In this document: piece by piece, positions 45,071 through 55,592 of the stretch | Layout of the letters: each line of letters opens with the position of its first letter | Numbering within the stretch: position 1 is the stretch's first letter | NCBI GenBank assembly: GCA_963555705.1 | Contig: OY743190.1 | Location: forward strand, 19,413,491-19,477,490 | Source: Ligustrum vulgare | Lineage: Eukaryota; Streptophyta; Magnoliopsida; Lamiales; Oleaceae | Reading direction: 5' to 3' | DNA: 64,000 nucleotides | The notes under the pieces: model-generated | The model's input: the letters and a program-made list of their open reading frames with translations, nothing else | Told to the model about the DNA's origin: nothing | The model's database searches: none | Made by a program: the position numbers and the translations under genes

Positions 45071-45616
45071 ATGGATATCATACTTTCAAATATTCGCAAA
45101 TATTATTCCAATCTTCCAGTAAATGATTTGAGAAAAATTTATCGAATTAGGCTCGAAAGATTGAGGTTGCTGATGGATCATGGCATCCCAGAAGATGTTC
45201 GCTGGTTGATTGAAGCGAAAGTTCGATTAGCTGGTGAATTACCAGATTCATTTTCTAAGCACAAGCCTGGCTTAGGTAAGAGTACTTTTGCAAAGAAGCG
45301 AAGAGCAAAAAGATTAAATAGTTGCTACAAATGTGCTCGATGGACATGTGATACCCGTTGTAAGTTAATAGGGTATTCATCTATAAATCGAGATGATAAG
45401 ATAGATTTCATCAAGGGTGGGCTGAGTAAGGAGTCATTGGATGATATCCGATTGACTCTTGAGACGCACCCTAGTGGGTATGTGCAGCGTGAGCTACTAT
45501 CTTTATGAGCTAAATTCATCAGCGATAAAGAGCGTTATAGTCTCAAAAATATAATAGCAAAAGATCCTGTTTGCCAGGCTGTTATAAACAATGATGTTTT
45601 GGCTATGCAGCATTAA
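45071..45616 (+). pseudogene. Unrecognised ORF with Cys-rich motif, interrupted by one TGA
   Basis: From ATG 45071 (MDIILSNIRKYYSN) the frame runs 145 codons to TGA 45506. It stays open in the same frame for 35 more codons (AKFISDKERYSL..., INNDVLAMQH) to TAA 45614-45616, so TGA may replace a TGG. The protein is basic, with RLERLRLLMDHGIPEDVRWL and a CYKCARWTCDTRCK cluster that could bind metal. An upstream start is possible only with a non-ATG codon. I do not recognise the family. Codon choice and length make it a real captured coding sequence rather than chance. It is antisense to the host retrotransposon, 0.3 kb upstream of the LOG ORF and on the same strand. Confidence 0.6.
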
Positions 45617-45633
45617 TACAAGGTAAATCATTT

Positions 45634-45637
<4 letters not shown>

Positions 45638-45677
<40 letters not shown>
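45638..45677. repeat. (TA)n microsatellite
   Basis: About 20 TA units between the unrecognised ORF and the LOG ORF. Confidence 0.95.
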
Positions 45678-45682
<5 letters not shown>

Positions 45683-45912
45683 TATAAAATATTTTTCTGT
45701 TTCCTTTCACGAGTTTTGATAAAGGTTGGTTAAATATATTAAATCACCGAAAGGTGAGTCGGGTGATTTTGTCAAAAGTAAATCTTTACTTTTTCGAAAT
45801 ACGAGTAGTAAATAGTGAAGTTTTTCAAGTTTAAAAGTCAATGATTTTCACAGTTTCATTCATCTCAAAATATCATTTTCTCATAAGTTTCTCCTTCCTT
45901 ATTCTCCCAAAG

Positions 45913-46566
45913 ATGGAAGGATCAAAACTTCGACAGATCAAAACTATCTGTGTATTTTGTGGATCAAAAGTAGGGAAAGGTTTTGGGTATCTAGAAGCAG
46001 CAGCGGATCTTGGAAAGAAATTGGGAGAGAAAGGTATCACTCTCGTGTATGGAGGAGGTAGCAGCGGATTGATGGGTTGTGTTTCACAATCCGCTCTAGT
46101 AGAGAAAGCCAGAGTGATAGGTGTTATACCTACTCCTTTAGCTGATATCGCAGGCAAAATACGAGGGCATGAAGTACAAACCTTATCTATCCATGAACGC
46201 ATAACTTGCATGCTATATGGTTCTGATGCCTTCATAGCTCTGCCTGGAGGTTTTGGTACTTTAGAAGAAATTTTTAATATTACCTCATGGGCTCAACTAG
46301 ATCTCCATACTAAGCCTATTGGGCTTTTAAATGTAAACAATTTCTTTGATGGTTTGCTAACATTTCTTGATTATGCTGTGGAACAGGGATTCATCTCTCC
46401 ATTTTCTAGGATAATCCTTATTTCTGCTTCTACTATCGAGGAACTGCTAGATAAGTTGCAATCATATATTCCAATACAAGATCCAGCAGGAGTTAAGATA
46501 AATTGGTCGCAAGGAAGGGGAATCAAGCGAAAATGGAGTCTGGTTAATGTAAATTTATCTTTGTGA
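45913..46566 (+). CDS. LOG-family cytokinin riboside 5'-monophosphate phosphoribohydrolase-like protein, intronless
   Basis: The 217-residue frame from ATG 45913 (MEGSKLRQIK) is uninterrupted. LOG enzymes release free active cytokinin bases from their riboside monophosphates in the cytosol or nucleus. Family signatures are ICVFCGSKVGK (12-22), LVYGGGSSGLMG (44-55), DAFIALPGGFGTLEE (105-119, the PGGxGTxxE catalytic and binding motif) and SWAQLDLHTKPIGLLNV (125-141). The usual HxRKxxM is IHERITCM (93-100): the arginine is kept but lysine is replaced, so activity is uncertain. A 24-codon upstream extension to 45841 is open but hydrophobic and unlike LOG starts. Plant LOG genes normally have several introns; none is present, which suggests capture of a spliced transcript. 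It lies antisense inside a young LTR element. Confidence 0.9.
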   Translation: MEGSKLRQIKTICVFCGSKVGKGFGYLEAAADLGKKLGEKGITLVYGGGSSGLMGCVSQSALVEKARVIGVIPTPLADIAGKIRGHEVQTLSIHERITCMLYGSDAFIALPGGFGTLEEIFNITSWAQLDLHTKPIGLLNVNNFFDGLLTFLDYAVEQGFISPFSRIILISASTIEELLDKLQSYIPIQDPAGVKINWSQGRGIKRKWSLVNVNLSL

Positions 46567-48483
46567 ACCCTAGAATAGGTGGTGGTAGAGTACGGAGTAT
46601 TCTCACTCTTGATACACACCATAAATTTCTAGGATTTTGTTAATGTTTAATCTTGTGTACCTCAAAGATTTAAGGTGGTAGAGTATGGAGTATTTCTTAC
46701 TCTTGAAACACACTTTTTTCTTTATTTCCTCAAAAGGTCAGAGGTGGTAGGATACGGCTACTCCCGAAACACATCTCTCATTTTGAGGATCATAAATGTT
46801 TCCCCCTTTTGCGTTTTGCATGTATGTCTCGTTTATGCTTCTTCAGGAGCAATAATAATATCATTTCAGTATGTTTAGATGATAATTTTTACTTCTTCTG
46901 GAGTAAATATGTACTTCTTCTGGAATACATAAGTGCTCGTGCAAGAACTTTTCCAGACACTTATCATCTAATATTCATCTCATAATACTGAAGAGATTAT
47001 TTTCACATTAGTCATTTCCGTGCTATCATGTGATATTATCTTATCATACATCAACATTCTCTTGTTGAATAATTTTCATCCACCCATTCAAATTCAGATA
47101 TTGGTAACTTCTGGTACCATTGGATGAAATATTTTTATCAACATTTACCAACTTTTTGGTAATGATAACTTCTGGTATCATTTGATGAAGTATCAAATAA
47201 CAATAATACCACCATGTATATAGGTTAAACAATAATAATATCACCATGTATATATGTTGACAACATCCTCTAATATGTTAGAATTAACCAACAATTGAGG
47301 TGTTTCTGAAATAATATAAAATATGAATATATGTAAAGTATTCTATATATTCAATTGCTAAACCGGCCATATAGGCGGAATCGACATAATGAAATACTTA
47401 AACCGGCCATATAGGCGGTATCAACATCATGAAATAATTAAACTGATACATAATGAAATAATTACCTTTCATGAGTGAGCGAGTCGTATCTTCAAATCCA
47501 GTCAAGGTATTTATAATAGTCCAATCCGTTACGATAATGAGTCATCTCCAGTTAAGGTATAAATCCAGTCCATAAAACTCAATCCATCACGGTATGGCAA
47601 CTATTATGTTACTTTTAAATCTTTTAATTTATCGTATTGATTACATAGCAGTGTTAAATAATTTAGAATATATATTTTATTAACACTTATTATCATATCA
47701 TTAATAATGATTAATCAATTTCGTTAAATCACGATTAATATATTTTATCGTATCATTAAGGGCAAAATCGTCCATATTTTAATATATTGATCATATGGAT
47801 AAATCAAAACCGTCAATAGGTTTGAAATTTAATTTAGAACAAACTTACTTTTGGTCCGAAGTTCAAAATCTCGCCGGAATTGCTTTAAAAATAGTTTTTA
47901 CGACGCCGCCACGTTCGACTACCGGAAAATGTCCAAAACTGCACCAAACAGAAAAGTAAGACCACAGAAAAATCAAGAACGTCGAAATGAACAAACTTCC
48001 TGTTGACGTCATCGCCGGAATCGCTGTCACGTGCTCTCACGCGCCGCGTCGACGTCTGCGCGTGGGCCTCACGCGCCTCACGCACCGCTGCGCTGGTGAC
48101 TCCGTCGTTGACACGCGCCGGTGCCGCAGGATCGTCCCGTCGCCGTCGTCATGGATCTGTTGTCCGATCGTCATTTGGATTTATGGTTTGGCGTGAACTT
48201 GCTTTGAAAGTTTCGGTTTTTTCAACTTTTCTTCTCCGGCTGATATCTTCTGTTTCAGCCGTCGGATTATCTCCAAATTTCAGGCGAGGCTTCTCCTTGA
48301 CAAATTCGTTCTGATGGCGGTGGCTGATCGTCGATCAGATATTTGGATTGACCGGAATCATTCTTTTCAGTTTGAGAGAAAATGAAACATTGATTAGTAA
48401 TAATCAGGTTTCTGATACAGAGGTTCATCATTTAGATGCAACTGTAGAGCATACTCCCGTTATTACTCAATTAGCTAGAGACT
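46567..48483. other. Internal region and GC-rich leader of the LTR element
   Basis: 46580-46775 repeats GGTGGTAGAGTA(C/T)GGAGTATT and TCTTGA(T/A)ACACAC three times; 47340-47430 repeats AACCGGCCATATAGGCGG twice. 47990-48160 is a strikingly GC-rich patch (CACGCGCCGCGTCGACG) inside AT-rich surroundings, lying in the element's 5' leader on the minus strand. No gag could be read. Confidence 0.6.
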
Positions 48484-48496
48484 CGTGCTGATAACG
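48484..48496 (-). other. Primer-binding site of the LTR element
   Basis: Immediately inside the right LTR the minus strand reads CGTTATCAGCACG, the copia-type site that pairs with initiator tRNA-Met (usually a half-tRNA). Confidence 0.8.
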
Positions 48497-48706
48497 TGTT
48501 GTAAAACAATAGAGAATATAGAAAGAATCAGAGAGAATTTCTTATTCTTCATATTTCATAATGAATATAGGCCCCTATTTATAGGGGTGGACAATTGTAT
48601 AATCGTAATATTGGACAATGGCATAATCGTAATATATAAATTTTACAGGGGCATAAGAGTAATTTTCATTCACCTAACTTTAACCGATTTTGCCTAACTT
48701 ATAACA
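48497..48706 (-). repeat. 5' LTR (right in the window) of the LOG-carrying element
   Basis: It matches 42113-42322 with four visible differences. A TATAAATA box on the minus strand lies at 48576-48583, so element transcription would run leftwards and antisense to the LOG ORF. Confidence 0.92.
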
Positions 48707-48711
48707 ATTTG

Positions 48712-48891
48712 GGCATAATTTTTTCTCTAGATATATTTGTCATTTCTATACATGAATTGAAGCTTAGTTGTTTCATCTCACCGCAGTTTTTGGAAAATGA
48801 TTTTATATTAATGCTTTTGCACTATGATGGTGTTGTGGATGAATGGTACAGAAGAGTCATTCATGTCTCTGCTACAAATAAAAAAAAATGA
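48712..48891 (+). pseudogene. DUF707-family gene fragment
   Basis: The frame reads ISPQFLENDFILMLLHYDGV then VDEWYRRVIHVSATN, matching the DxxVMLFHYDGVVDxW and AIHVSAxNQTKWW block of plant DUF707 proteins. A short deletion lies between the DEW and RVIHVS parts, and the frame ends in a poly-A-like AAA run with a stop at 48889. The LTR element inserted immediately upstream (ATTTG), so earlier exons may lie elsewhere. A following open frame to 49030 was not recognised. Confidence 0.7.
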
Positions 48892-49030
48892 TAAGGTTCT
48901 TAAAATTAGATTCCTTCTTTCCTGTTTTCAAGATGATTTTGAGATACAAAATTTGGACATTGTCAAACATGGAACCTTTATGGAAAATTGTATCCTTTCA
49001 TTTGACTCGGATATTATGAGGCACTCTTAA

Positions 49031-49844
49031 CCCTCAAATTATTGCTAGCAGGAGCTGGAAGATGATTTTAATGCAAGCTGAAGGTGTCCTGTTGTGGATG
49101 GAAATATTCCACCACTTGTTTAATGGGAATGCCTGTTTGTCAATGGTATGCCCATTTTGATGGGAAAAAAATAAAAGCTCTTTAAATCCATCCACAATAT
49201 CATTTTCTATCAATTTGAAAGTGCCACTTGTGCCAATTTGTCAACTCATAGACAAAATGCGCATTTCGAATTTAACGCGTACAAGGTAACGAATCATTTT
49301 GATTTAAAAGTAAAATAAAATAAAAATATCGTATTGTAACACATATTACATTCATCAATTGAAAGGGTTTTGCTAATCTCCCGCGTGAGAGTGGATTAGG
49401 GATGTAATAATATTCACGAATTCGAAACTCATTGAATACTTAACATAAATGAGCAAGAATTAATCGATTATATGCGTTAGTGGGCAAAGTATGGATGTAA
49501 ATTTAAAAGGAATGATTGTACAAATTACTCATTTTAGATGGCAACGTCGATTTTCATTACCAATTTTTTTTTGTTTGTTTTTTTTTTTAAAATACGTCAC
49601 TATTACTAAAAAAAATTGAAAAGTATTACAAGTATCATACTGTGATACTAACATATTTGAGAAGTATCATAAGTATAAGATTGTTATACTTTATGTGATT
49701 ATGAAGTATTTTTCAGTTTTACGATTTTATTATAAGTAATTTTCAAATTTTATAAAATTCAAGTAAATTTCAATTTGATCCCTAAAAGTAAGGTATTTAC
49801 GTGGATAACCCAATTTTAAAATCCGACATGGATATGAGTCGGGT
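49031..49844. other. Non-coding spacer
   Basis: No supported gene or element is seen. 49620-49700 repeats AGTATCATAAGTAT phrases. Confidence 0.4.
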
Positions 49845-50431
49845 TAGGGATGGCAAAATGAACTGTGAAAATTGTGACCCTCGGAGCCCCGCCCCCATTA
49901 GGGGTAGAACCGCCCCGCATAAATGGATTTGTAGGGAGGATACGGTGCAAAAAAGCTCTGTCCCGATCTAAACGGAGTGAGGACGGTCTTCCCCTGCCCC
50001 GCCCTGTTTCGCCCGCCCCGATCTCCAATTTAAAAAAAAAATGCAGTATGCTTGACCGATGGACAAATCAATGTCGTGTGGACATCAACGGATCCTTCAC
50101 TATTTTTATTTTCAATCTTTATATTATTTTGTATTTCCTCCATTTTTAGTGAATGGCAAGACAAAATTGTTTATTCAATGGAATGACTTTGAACATAAAA
50201 ATAAATTATAAAAGCATAAGACAGACAAGAAAGATCAAAGAAATTATGAAATTCGCCTCGTCCCGCTAATATAAATGGTTCACTAAATAGGGCGATTTTT
50301 TGACCCGCCCTGCCCCGCTCCCCGCCTCAACTTTAAGCTGAGCACGGGGCGGATGCGGGGCAAATTATCCGAGACGGGGCGGAGCCAGGGACACGCCAAC
50401 CCGACCCCAACTCGCCCTGTTGCCATCCCTA
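49845..50431. mobile_element. GC-rich hAT non-autonomous element
   Basis: The ends TAGGGATGGCAAAATG and CTGTTGCCATCCCTA are inverted repeats. The flanks AGTCGGGT (49837-49844) and GGTCGGGT (50432-50439) match at 7 of 8 positions. CCCCGCCC-rich patches line both sides. It sits in sequence with repeated CCCGACC and GGGTCGGG phrases, perhaps an older hAT element. Confidence 0.85.
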
Positions 50432-50685
50432 GGTCGGGTGTGAGTTTTTTTACAAAAGTCGTACCCGACCTATATACCCATTAGTTTCCTTAAACAAGAT
50501 TATAATATTTAAAAGAGAGAAATTCTTTTAACTATACTAATGTATGTGTTCCAAAAATTAAATAAAAAAAATAGGTAATGAGGTTCAAATGGGTATAGAA
50601 GTATACCCACCCCGACCCGCCATTCTTAAATGGGTAGGGTATAGAGATTATAAATATCTAGTGAGTAGGGTATGTGTTTTCTAAA

Positions 50686-52228
50686 GGGAAAAATATATAA
50701 ATGAGGTGTTCTAAAATTAAAACTTAAAAAATGAGGTCAAACTTCTATAATTTAAAAAATCAGGTTGTAATTAAAATTAATTAATATAATTAAGAATTAA
50801 AATATTTTAATAAATAGATATATTAAGGTCACAACATTATATAATTTCATGTCACAAAGGACAAATCTTTTAAGTCACAAAATTATTTCAGGTCATGAAT
50901 CAAATTTTCAAGGTCACTAACTTATTTTTAGGTCACAAATATTTTAAGTGCCAATTATCAAATTTAAGGTTACAATTATTTGATATTTAGGTCACAACTT
51001 ATCGATTATTAGGTCACGTATTTTTTAAAGTTACATTTTTCAAATTATTAGGTCAAGAACATCAGACAAGCACCACCACCGCCAACATCGCATCACCATT
51101 TTTAAGGTCACAAGTAAAAAATTCATAGGTAACGGTTTTACATCAAGATCATAGCCGCCACTACCACCACCACTGTCTCAACGTCGTCGCCACTACAACC
51201 GCCCCCAACCAAAGACAAAAAACAAGAATGCTGATGAGGTCACAATTGTCCCACCGTAGCCATCACCTCATCACCAACACCTCAAATGAACCACCAACAA
51301 ACTACCACCATGAACCGCACTCACGACCTACAACATAGTCCCACCCCTCAAATCTTTCAAGGTCACAGCATCTCGTACAATCTAACACCTGCAGTTGCCC
51401 CAACAGCCGCTAGCATCTCAACACCAACACCCCACCACGACTATCACTGTCGCCTCCGCCACCATGGCCTCCACCACTACCACCAGTAAATTGCACACCA
51501 TGTCAAAATTCGAAAATCAAAATTCAACTCCCTTCCTCATCACCACCACCTCCACTTCATGTCGATTAAACCACCACCAATCAAAGTTTTAGAAAAAAAG
51601 GCAAACCACGCCACTGCACAGTGGCACCCTTGCTAGATCTTGCAGCGGCGTAGCTGCCTCGACCAAAGTAGCGGACCGTTGTTTCTAGAATCTCACTCGA
51701 TCGCAAAGGGACCACCACTAGATCGAAGTGCCAAGGCCGTTGCTTCGATGGTTAGATCTAGCGGTGCACTGCAAGATCTGTGCAGTAGCGCTCAAGGACG
51801 TTCGATAAGTGCCGGAGTACGACGGGCGTGGTGTGTGGCCGTGGGAGGAAAGGACGTCACTGCTCCCTTAAGGTAAGAATCGACGTCCAGTTTACATTGA
51901 AATTCGCCTTTTTTTGGCGGAGGTCTTTGTGGAGAAGTTGAATTAATGGCGGAGTCCCTCGGCATGTAGTAAGGGGGTGGGTGGAGGAGGTGTCACCCGT
52001 TTTTGTTGAATGAGAGTATTGAGTGCAGAGATTAGAGAATGTATAATTAGGTTTAGACGTGTAGAGTGGTGGGGAATTGAAATAGGGTTAAATAATTAAT
52101 TTATTTTTATTATTCTAATTAATTAATTATTTATTTATTTTTAATTATAACCTGAATTTGGAAGTAATATAGGTTTGATCTTATTTATGAATTTGAGTCT
52201 TTAAAAGTACGGGTGAGTGTAATCTCCT
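50686..52228. mobile_element. Mutator-like element (MULE) copy 1
   Basis: The exact 9-bp duplication TTTTCTAAA flanks it (50677-50685, 52229-52237). Left end GGGAAAAATATATAAATGAG faces a long imperfect terminal inverted repeat of roughly 130 bases at the right (ACTCACCCGTACTTTTAAAG on the minus strand); inner parts match as TCAGGTTxTAATTAAAA. A second copy is at 53070-55159. The interior has a spaced AGGTCACAA motif (50850-51060), a CCACCACC-rich stretch (51070-51590) and a more GC-rich part (51640-51900). No transposase is seen; a captured host sequence is possible. Confidence 0.82.
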
Positions 52229-52237
52229 TTTTCTAAA

Positions 52238-52766
52238 CCCGACACATATCCGACTCATTGCCATTTAAAGAGAGGAGGGGGTGGGATGGGACCTACTGCC
52301 AATCTACCACCCATGCCATAGGGGGTAGGTTTTGTGAGGGGGCGGGGAAATGGATTCTCCTAACGTGACGAAGAGAAGAGCAAAATTGTCAATTGAATTG
52401 TATTAAACAAAAAAAATGTGATTACCCTTCATTTTTTCTTAGTTCTCTCTTTTTCGTTATGTTTTGTTGAATTACAGATGTAAAGATAATTCAAAATTTA
52501 GATAAGATGGAATAAGGGACAATAACGAGTTTGACTCGCTTGCTAACTTGTAAGAGCTCGGACCATGGATAATCTCAACTTGTATCCGAATGAGCTCGTG
52601 GGGCATGGGTCGAGCTTCCCAAAGCTTGTTAGCTTCGCTATTCAACCCTTAGAAAGGTTCATGAGCTTTTACCTAGTATTTAATATTAATTATTATCCTT
52701 TATAATCGGCGTGAAAATTCAAAATCCTCGCAAAATAGCTCTTAATGACCTAGGTCCGACTCTTTA
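52238..52766. other. Spacer with hAT-end-like sequence
   Basis: ATATCCGACTCATTGCCATTT near 52247-52268 resembles the GGCAATGGGTCGG end of hAT elements and may be the edge of an older element that the MULE entered. No gene is seen. Confidence 0.4.
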
Positions 52767-52930
52767 GCAAGTGTTTGGTAAACTTGTTTATAAATAAGTT
52801 TTTTTTCACATTTTATCAAATATCTTTTTAATTACACATGTTTTTCCAATATACTTTTTAATCATACATTTTACATAAAAAAAACTCAAATTATTTGTTT
52901 ATAAAAAAAAGTTAACTGTCAGATAGAGGC
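52767..52930. mobile_element. Tourist-like MITE
   Basis: It starts GCAAGTGTTTGGTAAAC after TTTA (52763-52766) and ends CTGTCAGATAGAGGC. The right flank TAAT does not repeat TTTA exactly. Confidence 0.6.
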
Positions 52931-53069
52931 TAATGATTCGAGTCGGTTCGATTCAAATCATTGCCACCCCAAGGACGGAGCCAACTCAAAAGAATTGGGG
53001 GACTTGTCTTAATACCTTTTTTTTTTTTTTTTTTGCAATCTGGAAGGATTTTTAAAGAAATTTTTCAAA

Positions 53070-55159
53070 GGGAAAAATACATAAATCAGGACATTACAAA
53101 TGTACTATTTCATTTTTAAGAGATTAGTTTGAAATATTTAAAAATCAGGACGCAATTAATATTTATGTACATTAGATATTATATTCAAATAATTATGCAA
53201 ATATGTTTCCTCCTTAAATCAAGTACTCAGTTACAACTTTCCATTCCAAAGCAAATCTTTCCATTTTGAAAGACTGTGATAATCGAAGAAAATAAATCAA
53301 TAGAGAATTCAATTACAACATTTCCATATCAATATTGTTTCAATCACCTAGATGTCCCCAATTTTTTCCACGTGAGCTGAGAACGACACGATGAATGAAT
53401 GTGACTTGAGACCTTATATGTGATATAAGAATGAACATGTGACTTAAGGACGAACTTGTGGTCTCAGAACTAAACATGAATGTGATCTGAGAATCTAAAC
53501 ATGTGACTTGAGAAGATTTGAAATCTGAAACTATACTCAATGCAACCAGTTTCATCGTACCCACTATCCCATCACACCACCATGCCGCCACCTCCGTCGC
53601 CCCTCTCCCTCAGCCTCCATTCACATGGAACAACTTACATGTAAAAGAACCCGGAAGGCACAAATTGCATCATAGCAGAATCAATAAAAGAACCAGGAAG
53701 GCACAAACGTCAATATGTGAGTTGAGACTTTGAACATGTAACCTGAGACCACACATGAGACTTCACACTTTGAACATGTGACCTGAGACGACAACACCTA
53801 ACCACCGAACTACACAACCTACAACAACAGTCAACACTCAGTAGTTGCTATTACAAGCCACCACCATTCAATTCATCCTCGAACCACACAAATGCACAAC
53901 TATTTGATTGTGAAAACCTCCACCAACACAACCAAAAACAAAAACACAAAAAAAAAAAAAAAAAAACGCAGGCGCCACCTCCTTCCGTTGCCCGCTGTCG
54001 AGAGGCCCCTAATTTGGTATTGAGATTAGGAGTGGACGCGGTCCGGTTTCGAAAGGAACCGTACCGAACCGATTACCAATGGGAATATAAGTAATGGAAC
54101 CATTGGTTGCATATTTGGATACGGAACCAAACCAATTGGTTCCCAGTCGGTCCGGTTCGGTCCTTACATTTGAAAATGTTAAAATAAAATGTTCACTAAT
54201 AAAGATTAAAAATTTCTTTCAACGCCACTTTTAAAAAAAATTCTTTCAACTCTACCATTTGTGCAAATTTGCCTTCAAAGATTGGAATTCCATATCAACA
54301 ACTTTTAGAGTTTTGTTTGTAAAGTTACTTAGGATTTAGGGAATTGTGAGTTTAAACTTAAATTAGGAGTTAAATTGATTATATAAAGTAAAGAATCAAA
54401 GAAATTGGGTGGAATTGGAGGAGAATTCTGTTTATGTGGGAAGTTGGCAATGGAAATGAATTTTGGTCAAATAGGAACTTGCCAAAACGGTTTTACCGCT
54501 TCACGATTTATATTTAAAATAAAAAATAAATAAAAAAATTCAACATACAAGGGAACCGAAGTACCATCGGTTCCAATTAATAAGAACCGGGAACCGAACC
54601 GGTTCCCATTCGGTTATAAATACAAGTACCAAATCGAAAATTTTCCTTGGCCGAACCGGATCTGGACCGGCTGGTTCTATTCAGTTCCGGTCTAGTTCCA
54701 TCGGTTCTGGGAAAATGTGCCCACTCCTAATTGAGATCATCAACATCAGCTAAGTGCGAGTGTAGAAATAGTCACGCAATGGGGAGGCATAGCGTGCGCA
54801 GGCACTGCTGTGCTGGTGCTGCTACTGTCCACCGCCGACCGGCCCTGCAGTGGTGGTGCGTTGGGTTAGCAGCGCTGAAAAAGTTGCCGGTAAGGTAGAA
54901 TGGTTGTAGAGAGAGATTAGGGGAGAATCGGTAGATAGAAGAAGAAATTATTGAATCAGTTTTGGAAAGAAATAAATTGGACCAGATTTGAAAAACTGAA
55001 TATATAATTAGGGTAAGTAGTTTTCCTATTTTAGAATATTGTTATTATAATTTATTAATTAATTATTTCCTAATTATAACCTGGGTTTTGAAGTTATATA
55101 GGTTTTATCTTATTTATGAATTTAAATATTTAAAAGTAGGGATGAGTGTAATTTTCTCT
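53070..55159. mobile_element. Mutator-like element (MULE) copy 2, with nested hAT
   Basis: Flanks TTTTTCAAA (53061-53069) and TTTTTGAAA (55160-55168) match at 8 of 9 positions. Left end GGGAAAAATACATAAATCAGG and right end GGGATGAGTGTAATTTTCTC correspond to copy 1. The interior repeats GAACATGTGAC(T/C)TGAGA (53400-53790) in the place where copy 1 has AGGTCACAA motifs. A hAT element occupies 54027-54729. Confidence 0.78.
54027..54729. mobile_element. hAT non-autonomous element nested in MULE copy 2
   Basis: Ends TAGGAGTGGACGCGG and GTGCCCACTCCTA are inverted repeats. The 8-bp duplication ATTGAGAT is exact (54019-54026, 54730-54737). The interior near both ends is full of GGTTCCG / CGGAACC phrases. 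Confidence 0.92.
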
Positions 55160-55423
55160 TTTTTGAAAATGGGGTGGGTCTGGATCCGTAGGCCCCTGGA
55201 AGGGCCGGAATTGCCCCCTGATCACCCGCATCCGTAGTCCAACCCGTCAACATAGGAAGATGGTGTGTTGAACTTTTTCTTACTTATTAAGCAAAGCATA
55301 AAAAAGTTAAAGGAAATCTGTTGAAATGACATGCCCGTCTGGTCCTACACAAATTGCATTATGTCTCATTTTTCTTTTAGACGTACCTTAGGATCAGCAG
55401 GAAGACCTGCCCCCATTTTCTTA

Positions 55424-55592
55424 CAACGTGTTTGGTAATTTGTTTATGCAAATTTATAAATATCAATTTTTTAAAATCATTTTTAACCACATTTATTTTT
55501 TAAAATATTTTTTAACAATACATTTTATCTAGTAAATAATTTTATTTATTTATTTATTTTTATAAACAACTTTTGCAGCCAAACAGAGGCAA
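55424..55592. mobile_element. Tourist-like MITE
   Basis: It starts CAACGTGTTTGGTAATTTG and ends GCAGCCAAACAGAGGC(AA). TTA precedes it at 55421-55423; the right flank is not a clean copy. Confidence 0.6.

Larger units (their letters stand above)
42113..48706 (-). mobile_element. Young non-autonomous copia-type LTR retrotransposon carrying host-like ORFs
   Basis: The 210-bp LTRs at 42113-42322 and 48497-48706 differ at four positions that I can count. The 5-bp duplication ATTTG is exact (42108-42112, 48707-48711). On the minus strand the 5' LTR is the right one: it is followed by CGTTATCAGCACGAG, a copia-type primer site, and CAAGGGGGAG precedes the left LTR as polypurine tract. The 6.2-kb interior has no gag, RT, RNase H or integrase. 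It has 3'-side short repeats (42365-43035), an unrecognised ORF and a LOG-family ORF, both antisense to the element. Confidence 0.92.

Noticed and set aside
45325..46622. Minus-strand frames of 64-120 codons opposite the two cargo ORFs
   Set aside because: They are shadows of the plus-strand frames; only the plus strand shows protein-family motifs.
51286..51592. His/Thr-rich frames in MULE copy 1 as a captured gene
   Set aside because: CCACCACC-type low complexity gives such frames in several phases; no domain is recognisable, so I left it as possible cargo only.
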